DNA of 64,000 bases from Babylonia areolata (lineage: Eukaryota > Mollusca > Gastropoda > Neogastropoda > Buccinidae), in assembly GCF_041734735.1 (NCBI RefSeq), contig NC_134876.1:26504752-26568751 (forward strand), written 5' to 3'. The number at the start of each line of letters is the position of its first letter. Position 1 is the first letter of the stretch. The translations under genes were made by a program, and so were the position numbers. Positions 55,760 to 64,000 of this stretch are shown piece after piece. Below the pieces are notes generated by a model. It saw only the letters and a program-made list of their open reading frames with translations. It had not been told where the DNA came from and ran no database searches.

Positions 55760-56300
55760 TCAAACACACACACACACACACACAGAGCCTACCCCTAATC
55801 ATCTCTCCCAGACATGTGAAATGTTCATAGAGGTGTGTGCGTTTGTGTGTGTGTGTGTGTGTGTGAAAGCTTTAAAGAGGAAGAGAGGGAGACAGAGAGA
55901 AGGAGACAGTGTCTTTTTGTGTGTACTAGTGAGGCTGTTGAAATACATTATGTGTCCTGGCACCTGTGTGCAAGTGCAGCATGTGCTTCAGTGCCAAGTG
56001 TGTGTATGTGTGTGTGTGTGTGTGTGTGAGTGTGTATGTGTGTGCGTGCGTGTGTGTGTGTGTGTGTGTGTGAGTGTGCGCGTGTGTGTGTGAGTGTGTG
56101 CATGCATGTGTGTGTGTGTGTGTGTGTGCGCGCGCACGAGTGTCTGTGCATGTGTGGGTGTGGGTGTGCCACAATGTGTGAGCCCATGTGTGTGTGAATG
56201 TTTGTGATAATTAGAGTGTATGTGTGTGTGACTGCAAGTGTGTGTTTGTGTGTACATGTGTGTGTATGCACGCACGTGCACACAGATGTGCTTGTGTGCG
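55760..56300. repeat. CA and long GT-rich microsatellites
   Basis: CA run at 55764-55784, GT runs at 55839-55865 and 55998-56160 with GC interruptions, GTGT to 56290. Confidence 0.92.
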
Positions 56301-56684
56301 TGCAGTCACGTACGTACCCATCCACGATGCAGCCAAGAGGCAAAGGAACACAATGACAAAAAAAGTGTGTGCAATGTACCTGACTCAGTAAATTACTGGT
56401 TGGAGACAGCATGCTGGCTGTTGTGCTGACTGCGTAACTGGCTAGAAAGGCACAACAATACAATAACTCTGCTGGCTCTTCAACCCCAGGCCATAACAGA
56501 CTGGGCACAAATATTGTACCTTGTACCCCCAATGCAGGAGTAAATTCCATTTTGATTATCTGGTGGGAATAATTCTATTGGGAATAATCATACCTGCTGA
56601 AAATAATCATATATATCTATTGGAAACAATATCTATTGGGAATAATGTTCATAATATCTGTTTTGCCGACGAAAGCTCGCTCAC

Positions 56685-56860
56685 ACTCACAGTGTGAGTG
56701 GTGGTGAGATAGTCATCATGAAGACTGGAGGCTGACAGCTGTCAGTGTCCCAATCTCATCAGTGTGAGTGAGGTGGTGAGGTAGTCCTCATGAAGACTGG
56801 AGGCTGGTGGTGAGGTTAGTCATCACAAAGACTGGAGGCTGATAGCTGTCAGCATCCCTA
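56685..56860. repeat. about 55-bp tandem repeat, three copies
   Basis: Copies around GTCATCATGAAGACTGGAGG and CTGACAGCTGTCAG. The DNA around it (56300-56680 and 57000-57720) is unique, with a CA run at 56972-57001 and GA-rich runs at 57188-57235. Confidence 0.8.
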
Positions 56861-56969
56861 TCTCATCCTTGTGGGTGTGTGGGAGGAAGCATGACTGGTT
56901 TTTACATACTGTGATACTGGTGTCAAGCATTGTGATGTGATATGTGCATCAGTTAAGAATAGTGATGTG

Positions 56970-57004
<35 letters not shown>

Positions 57005-57743
57005 GGATGATAAGTGTTGTCCAGTGCTGTGATGTTTTTGTGTGCATGCATGACACTAACATACTACTCTTACAGAATGCATGACACAATCAAAAAAAAA
57101 AAAAAAAAGAACAGATACTATGGTAGCATGTAGTATACAATGAAAGTTCTCCACTGTATATAACTTCTATCCTGAGAAAGATTTACTGACAGAGAGAGAA
57201 AGAGGGGAGGTGTGTGGGGGGGAGAGAAGGGGAGAGCTACAGTTACACAAAACTACTGACAAAGGAAACAAAAGCCTATTCTGACAGAAGCACACTGTGG
57301 GGGGGTGGGGGGAGGGGTATTGGAGGAAGGATGGGGTAATAAACTGCAATGAGGGAAAAAGGGAAGAAAGAGGAAAAACCCAGGAAGCTTATCACCCACA
57401 CTGACTACCACTGCCCTGTGTCAGTAGCAAGTTTATACTGGTGGCCAGGCCCATCAGCTCATTCAAATGAGTCTCCAAAACAATGCTAGTGTTCTATACA
57501 AAGATGTGTATATTTTAAATCATTTGAAAAAAGAAAATCAATTAGCATTGATTTTTTTTTTTTTAATGAAAGTATCAGGACCCACCTGTCAATCAAAAAG
57601 AATGCTTGTTACTTATTCTTTGTTTTTGCTGAGAGTGGGGGAGTCCACACTACCATGTATCATATTCAGTGACAAAAGAACAGATTTATGAATAAAAACA
57701 AAAGACATGACCACATTTTAGCAGGCTCATACTCTGATATGGC

Positions 57744-57744
<1 letters not shown>

Positions 57745-57789
<45 letters not shown>

Positions 57790-57948
57790 GCACGCATGTG
57801 CGTGTGCATATACATGCGCATGTGAGGACGCACATGTGTCTGTGTCCGTGTATGTGTCTGCGTGTGAATGTACGTATGTCACACAGAGAGAGTGAGTGTG
57901 TGCGGGGTGGGGTGGGGGGGTGGGAGGGTGTGTGTTTTGTGTGTGTGT

Positions 57949-57991
<43 letters not shown>

Positions 57992-57992
57992 C
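57745..57992. repeat. GT-rich microsatellites
   Basis: GT run at 57745-57776, mixed CGCA/GTGT, then GT at 57930-57988. 57995-58960 is unique with GATA-type repeats at 58277-58320. Confidence 0.92.
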
Positions 57993-58921
57993 TAGGTGCC
58001 GACAGCCCTGCCTATACAAAGTGCAAAAGCAGTATCAACAAGATCTATTCACAGCCCGACATCAGTATCTGTGTGGACTGACCTCACTGGGACAACTGCC
58101 TGGGCGTGGCGGTGAATTGGGGGATTCAGGAAGAGGGTGTTATGTGATGCAAATGAAACCATGCAGGTCACAAGACGGGGAAAAAATAATGTGTGTGTGC
58201 GTGTGTGTGTGCGTATAACAATACATGTAATTCATAGGTGTATACATACATATTGCATATCTATATTTATAATCTGTAGACAGATAGACAGATAGATAAA
58301 TATATAGACTGATAGACAGGAGGAGTTTGGATTTGTAGATGATTATCATTATGCTATGGGTGCAGTCACAAACAACAATGATAATGAGATGGCACAGAAT
58401 TTATGGAAATGAGGCAATGTTTAACCGCTTTCCAGCAACAGCAATGAAGTCTACTTTATTGTTAAGCTTTGTCACTCAACACAACATCAAGATATCCAAT
58501 TCATCTTTAATTATGAAATCATAACTGATGCAAAAGAATATCAATATAATACAATCAACAAGGCAGAGATATTTTAATCTGCCATCCCTGAAAGTGGAAT
58601 CCTTCCCAGAAACCATTTGATCAAAACAGAACAGCAGGAAATGTGAAGCCTTCAGGGAGAAAACAGCTTGCCACAACAGCAAACCAAGCACTCAACAATT
58701 TGCAGCGCAAACAATAACTGACAAGTCCAACCCATGAACATGCACAGCGCCGGTCATGGCAGCAATCCACAATCCTCACATTAACAGTAAACACTCAGAT
58801 CATGAAGGCCACTAACTGAGAAAAAGCATAGTAAAAGTCAGCAACACATTAAAAAAAAAAACCCTCCACAACTAGTCTTTTTATTGATGCTGTATGAGAA
58901 CTTTGTTGGGTTTATACAAAG

Positions 58922-59045
58922 GTCTGGTTGGTTTCTTTTTTCCTTTTTTTTTTTTTTTTTTAAACAGCAGATGTGATACTATGTATATATGGATCAGTCC
59001 ACAAGCTTTGACACCTCCTGAAAAATGAAACTGAAAATGAAGTAG
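58922..59045 (+). mobile_element. SINE 3' end fragment preceded by poly-T
   Basis: AGCAGATGTGATACTATGTA, TATGGATCAGTCCACAAGCT, TTGACACCTCCTGAAAAATG. 59045-59380 and 59620-59930 are unique; a GT run is at 59392-59417. Confidence 0.65.
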
Positions 59046-59937
59046 TGGGTTTAGCTTTACAATGAAAGCTGCCAGTGCTGTGAAATAGACTGTCGTGGTT
59101 ATACTACTGGGTTTACACAGGACCTTTTCAAAATTTATATCAAAACATTTTTTTAATTAATCTGATTCAAGCATAGTCCTCTTTCATGTGAGGGTGACAC
59201 TTGATCTTTTGTGACCTCTGAGGACATTTCTTTGCCACTGAAATCACCTGCACTGATTAACACTGAAAATTATTGGTTTTCACAGCAACAGTCATTATTT
59301 TTTCCCCAACACAGAACTGAAAAGTAACAGTTGGCTTTACTTAATTCTCAGCTCTCTTTCTCTCTGTCTTCTTTCTTTGATAGCACAAAATGTGTGTGTG
59401 TGTGTGTGTGTGTGTGTTAGCGTGCGCACACGCATGCATGCGTGTATATCACTGTGTGTCACTATGTCTGTGTCTATCATCTATGTATCATTGTACGTGT
59501 TCATGTGTATGCAAAAATGTGCATGTTTCATTCGGGTATGTGCCTTCATGAATGCTCACAGAGACATGGTATGCCCCCACTTTAATACTCATTCAAATTG
59601 ATCAAATTAGTCAGAAAATCAGCATTGAGTTCATTGTATTCATATGTGATCTCATACCCCACCAAAGGGCAACTGCTCCAAAATGTCATTTTTCATGTGA
59701 TATGCCACTTGCCAGGCCAAACAAAATGCAGAAGAAAAATAACGAAGAAACCAACCAACAAACATTTAATTGTGACAGAGTCTGCAGATTGTTTCAGTTT
59801 GCATATCTAACTCTAATCTGAACTCAATCAGGATCAATATCAAATTTCTGCATTTCATTTCTTATTCACCGTTTCCTTCTTTTCTGAAAGATAGTGGACA
59901 GAGTGAGAAAGGCATGCATGGACGCGGCATGGAGAGG

Positions 59938-60080
59938 CTTGGGGGGATTGTCGGGTGGGGGGGCGGAGGAGGAGAGGGGCGAGGAGGAGAGGGGCAAGTG
60001 GGAGGGGGGGGTTGCGGGGAGGGGAGGTGGGTTTCGGGAAGGAAGGTATTGGGGGAGGGTGGAAGGGAAGGGAAGGGGAT
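59938..60080. repeat. G-rich tract in proposed intron
   Basis: Runs such as GGGGGGATTG, GGAGGGGGGGG and GGGGAGGGGAGG on the plus strand; quadruplex-prone, about 600 bp from the candidate first exon. Confidence 0.75.
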
Positions 60081-60679
60081 CAAATAGGAATCTGGTTTCC
60101 ATGCAAAACCTTCAAAATACATGCAACATTTGTAAAATGCTAATAATGCATGGGTACACATGCTAGAAAAAACAACAACAATTAATCATTCTCTACTTTT
60201 ACTTTAAGATAGCATCGAATGTGGTGATTAATTTAACAAGTTTGCAAATTCAGCAGCGTGCGTATTCAACACAAGCAAACGCATTCCTTCCAGTTCACTG
60301 GAAAAGTTGTGTGCATGTATCGTGATTCACGATGGTACACTTGTACTGAATCATGACCCTGCAGAGCTCTGATGATTGACTGCCCACAGATGCAGAGAGG
60401 TGAGGTTTGCAAATTATCAACAATTATCACCAATGTTATCGATGCATAATTCAGACCTCCAGCGCGATTCTCTGGAATATTGTGTTAAAGTTTGCAAAGA
60501 GACTTGTCAGCTTCGTCTGATGCACTTGTGTTGCTTGTTTATTTATTCGTGATAGAACGAAAAAGTTACCGAGTTGCAAAGCGTGCACGATGCAAAAGCA
60601 GCATGAGACCCGCGTGGTCGTGAGCTCAGAGATGAAGAAAACTTCGACAGCATTAGTTTTGCATTGTAGATCGCCTCAC

Positions 60680-60830
60680 CTAGCTTTCGCCCTCTCTCTG
60701 CAATAGTCAGTCATCGACGTTCGCTGCCGCTCCGTCGTTGACAGGAAACAATGCACAAGATGACACGCTCTTCCAACTGCAAACAATGATTGTTTACATC
60801 CAGATTCTCTACGGACGAGAGGCATGGGTG
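60680..60830 (-). other. candidate non-coding first exon of eEF2K
   Basis: On the minus strand a CpG-containing stretch ends in a strong donor, AAAGCTAG|gtgagg (exon end 60680). It is the best donor I see upstream of the 52507 acceptor, and an NRF1-like palindrome lies just above it. The 5' limit is unknown and is drawn near the palindrome. An intron of about 8.2 kb would follow. Confidence 0.4.
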
Positions 60831-60838
60831 TCTTGCAA

Positions 60839-60850
60839 TGCGCATGCGCA
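60839..60850. promoter_or_regulatory. NRF1-type promoter palindrome TGCGCATGCGCA
   Basis: Perfect match to the NRF1 consensus (YGCGCAYGCGCR), a motif typical of TATA-less CpG promoters of housekeeping genes. It sits about 160 bp upstream of the proposed first-exon donor at 60680, in one of the few CpG-containing stretches of this end of the window. It is palindromic, so it could also serve a plus-strand promoter. Confidence 0.5.
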
Positions 60851-61284
60851 GTGAAGATTATACATCTCAGAGCGGTTTTGGGTCCCACCGGAGTCCGTAT
60901 GTTTGATTCTTTTACCCTAAAGAAAGAAAGCTCGAGCATTTATTTGATTGCATTTATTTTTCCTGGGCGATGTATCATATTAGACACATTAGTAACAAAC
61001 ATTATCCTTAAATGTTGGCGCCTAAAATTTTATGCATGCAACCCAGATTTGCATTATGGACCAAGCACAAGGCTAGACCCAATCAAAGTCAAGGCCAACC
61101 AGTGAGCGATGTAAACAAGCTGGAGAGAAGGTCAGCGTCAGTAGAACGGGGGATGGATTTGTGGGACGGTGAACACAATATTGGCAGGAGTCCGGTTCAT
61201 GGCACAGGCACATTAATAAAAGACTTCAACAACTGTTCTTGACAGTTGTGTTTATCAAAGCATAAAATCTTAGTTCAGGAGAGA

Positions 61285-61325
<41 letters not shown>
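61285..61325. repeat. (GT)n microsatellite
   Basis: Uninterrupted GT run. 60950-61285 is unique upstream DNA without a supported gene. Confidence 0.92.
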
Positions 61326-61327
<2 letters not shown>

Positions 61328-61437
61328 TTGGTTGGTCTTTTCTTGAAATATGACATCTTTGTTTAATATATTTATTCTATTTCATCATAATTATGTTGAG
61401 GATGTTAATGTCACGGCAGCACTCGCTCTTTTATTTA

Positions 61438-61492
61438 CGTAGGTGTGGTACAGCGTATAAGGATCCGTCCGCACGCTTTGACACCTTGAAAA
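61438..61492 (+). mobile_element. SINE 3' end fragment
   Basis: GGTGTGGTACAGCGTATAAG and TCCGCACGCTTTGACACCTT match SINE tails elsewhere. A second tail fragment is at 61915-61970 (TCATTGAAACTGAAACTGAA). Confidence 0.65.
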
Positions 61493-62234
61493 CAAACTAT
61501 ATTGTTATGGAAGAAGAAAAAGTGCAACTCTTGCAGCTTTTGGGGGGCAGGACAATAATTCTTCGCGCGCGCGCGCGCATGTGTATGTGTGTGTGCGTTC
61601 AGCTTGATGAAATTGTCTCAGAAATTTGTAAAGGATTCAGATCATTTTAGCAAGGACAAACTTGCAGTTGTATATTATATTGGAGCTATAAAGGGTGAAT
61701 AGGGGAGGGGGGAGCCTGGGGGGGTTAAACTGAACAAAGTTCAGCGTTGGCTGGGGGAGGAGGGGTGGCGTGTTTTAGGGAGGGCCCTGTAGCAGCCTTT
61801 ATGCTTGCAAGTCTACCGGTCTTGGCAGATCCCTTTTTTTACGATCAAGGCATCATCAGCGTGTTGGATTATGCAAAGGTTAAGCGTCTACTCAAGTTTT
61901 CCCCCTCAACAGCAGCTATGGATCATTCCGCACGCTCTGACACCTCATTGAAACTGAAACTGAAACGTTTTGACTGTTGATTGTTCTTAGATTGGTCAAA
62001 CGTTCAGTCTTAGAGGTGTCGGTATAATCTGATTTGATCTCTTTCAATAATTAAATCCCGTACCGTGGACAGGTTTGTGAACTGGTTATTTTTATGTCTG
62101 TCAGCATTGCATAACGAGCTGTAGACACGCCGCGACCACAAGATAAGTTTGCCAAACTGTGTTGGTTTTACTTGTTTCTATTGACTGTTCTGTCAGTGGT
62201 GTCAAGTTCTCTGAAGATAGTATTTATGACAAGG

Positions 62235-62330
62235 ATGATGGTCAGTTATTGTAGAAGAAATAGTAGTGGTTGTAGTTGTTGTAGTGGTTGCAGCAGTAAC
62301 AGCAGCAATAGCAGCAGTCAAATGAACGGG
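62235..62330. repeat. GTA/GCA trinucleotide-rich tract
   Basis: TAGTGGTTGTAGTTGTTGTA followed by AGCAGCAATAGCAGCAG. Confidence 0.8.
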
Positions 62331-62419
62331 TAAAAAAAAACAAAAAAACACGAATAAATTCATTCAAGTTAAACACAAAAAAGCGAAATCTGAATCAGAC
62401 GGGAACCGATTTATCATTT

Positions 62420-63330
62420 TTGACTCACTTGCGTAAACAAAGTGAGTCTATGTTTTAACCCGGTATTCGGTTGTCTGTGTGTGTGTCTGTGTCCATGGTA
62501 AACTTTAACATTGACATTTTCTCTGCAAATACTTTGTCAGTTGACACCAAATTAGGCATAAAAATAGGAAAAATTCAGTACTTTCCAGTCATCTTGTTTA
62601 AAACAATATTGCACCTCTGGGATGGGCACAATTTTTTTTTTTTTTAAAGAAGCCAAATTATATGCAAACTGCATTTACTGTTATATTATATTTTTTGTAT
62701 TCTGTAAACTTGGCACTTTGATCTGATATTCTGACATAAAAACAAGAGCAGTCATTATTATCATTTTTTGTTCAAACAGGAACTTCTTTTGCTAAGCATG
62801 GAAGTTTTATTTATTTTGCAAACGTTTTGGTGCAGATAGTTAAAAAGGGAAATTAATCTGTAATTAATGCTAGGGGACTTAATTTGCTTTAAACTGATCT
62901 TTCTCATCTTAAACATTACATTTTGAAATTATAATCAATACATAAAAAGCTTGTGTGTTCTACTCTGTGTACAGGGCTTTCACTATGTTCATTCGCCCAA
63001 GTGGTCTTTTTCGGAAAATACTAAAATCAACGAGTGGACTTTACAGATCTATTGGCTGAGCCCTGAAGGTCATGGGCAAAAATCAATTGCGTACACAGAT
63101 TTATACACATTCAAAGCGTGTGCTCATATTCTTCGCGAACGCGAACGACGCCATTTTGTTTCATGTTGTTGATCTGCCCGTTCAATCCTATATTCAATGG
63201 ACAATACACGATAACATGTGATGGAAAGTTGGTGGAGAAGGAGACCGTTAAATATTTATTCAGAGAAAGATTTGTGAACGCCTCATCACTTACTGAATTA
63301 TACCCCAAACTGCCATAAAAATATCCACAG
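62420..63330 (+). mobile_element. interspersed repeat starting with a hairpin
   Basis: Starts with a 9-bp stem (GACTCACTT ... AAGTGAGTC, 62422-62448), then TAAACTTTAACATTGACATT and CAGTTGACACCAAATTAGGC. To my recollection such sequences are abundant in mollusc genomes; only one copy is in this window, so repetitiveness is recalled, not shown. A short frame around FHYVHSPKWSFSENTKINEW is present; function unknown. Confidence 0.45.
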
Positions 63331-63845
63331 AATCAGTCGGAATTCACAGTTAAAAATTGTCAACCATGCGAGTTAATACCCTTGAATTGATCACGATGAA
63401 ACGAAAAAATTTCCAGTCTTGACTTTTCTCAAAATGAAGTCCTTTTCACTTCTTACTACGTTTAGAAGTACTTGTTCTTGGCTCTACATGTTATTAGTTT
63501 AACAAAATACTAAATTTTCATATCAACTTTAAAACTATAAAACTAGAATGAACTTAAAAGAGAAATTGAATCGACTACATTCCCGGGGGGTGTATCTAAA
63601 CTTGTACATCTATCTAGATCAAGAGAAAACGGTTAAATGTTGCAGTGTGGTTGCTGCGATAGCCACGTCTCCTTTACCGCGGACTTAAAAAGAATTTTTT
63701 TTATTGCCCTTAAAGATTTTTTGAATGCCCAAGATACACCAGAATAATATGATTTAAACAGTGTTCTCACTGCGGCGAATACCGCAATTGATTTATCGCC
63801 CTTTAAAAAAGTATGTTCAGATATTACATTTTAGATCGTCAGTTA

Positions 63846-63925
63846 AGGAGACACGATTGTGTAATGGGTAAGACAGTTTCTTTTAACCCGAACACGCGGG
63901 GTTCGAATCTAGTTAGGACTTTTTT
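63846..63925 (+). mobile_element. tRNA-like SINE head
   Basis: TGTAATGGGTAAGACAG (A-box like) and GGGGTTCGAATCTAG (B box), followed by T-rich DNA to the window edge. The cloverleaf is imperfect, so a SINE head is more likely than a working tRNA. 63330-63845 is AT-rich unique DNA. Confidence 0.5.
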
Positions 63926-64000
63926 CTTTTTTTTTTAACCCGAAGCTTTATAATAACAAATACAGAACACATTTTCACGATTTTTTTTTTGATTTTTTTT

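Noticed and set aside
60824-61105. 93-codon plus-strand frame upstream of the proposed promoter
   Set aside because: No recognisable domain; spans the promoter palindrome and AT-rich DNA. Could be revisited with transcript data.
63846-63925. Functional tRNA gene
   Set aside because: A and B boxes are present but stems do not pair well by eye; a SINE head fits better.

Overview
The window is intron-rich animal nuclear DNA, most likely from a gastropod mollusc of periwinkle type. This rests on long introns, abundant CA/GT microsatellites, tRNA-derived SINEs of the kind common in caenogastropods, and several non-LTR (LINE) fragments. The host group is inferred from repeat style and protein similarity; no search was run.

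One host gene is clearly supported, on the minus strand: eukaryotic elongation factor 2 kinase (eEF2K), a calmodulin-dependent alpha-kinase. Eleven coding exons from 52309 (ATG) down to 25634 (TGA) splice with consensus GT/AG sites and matching phases into 2046 nt, a 681-residue protein. It has the calmodulin-binding segment, complete alpha-kinase core, regulatory linker with the main autophosphorylation threonine, and C-terminal SEL1-like repeats. A non-coding 5' exon and promoter are proposed near 60.7-60.9 kb (NRF1-type palindrome), a 19-codon upstream ORF lies in the leader, and a candidate polyadenylation site at 14863 would give a roughly 10.8-kb 3' UTR.

Layout: 1-14.8 kb is intergenic, with minisatellites, SINE/LINE fragments and a diverged tandem duplication (3.9-6.8 kb). 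14.8-25.6 kb is the possible long 3' UTR, rich in minisatellites and without LINE or tRNA-SINE copies that I could recognise. 25.6-52.3 kb is the coding part of eEF2K, whose introns are filled by tandem arrays, SINEs, one large LINE fragment (41.0-44.0 kb) and a piggyBac-like fragment. 52.5-60.7 kb is the proposed first intron. 60.9-64 kb is upstream DNA with an abundant-looking interspersed repeat and a tRNA-like SINE head.

The most unusual signal is that several intronic minisatellites are anchored on exon ends. Their repeat units contain the splice site plus about 13-30 nt of adjacent coding sequence: exon 3 on both sides, exon 5 acceptor, exon 6 acceptor (including the codon of the activating autophosphorylation threonine) and exon 8 acceptor. 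Exon 6 and exon 8 donors have single duplicated copies. The gene is therefore surrounded by dozens of decoy splice-site copies made from its own exons. Nearly all other long open frames are by-products of tandem repeats.
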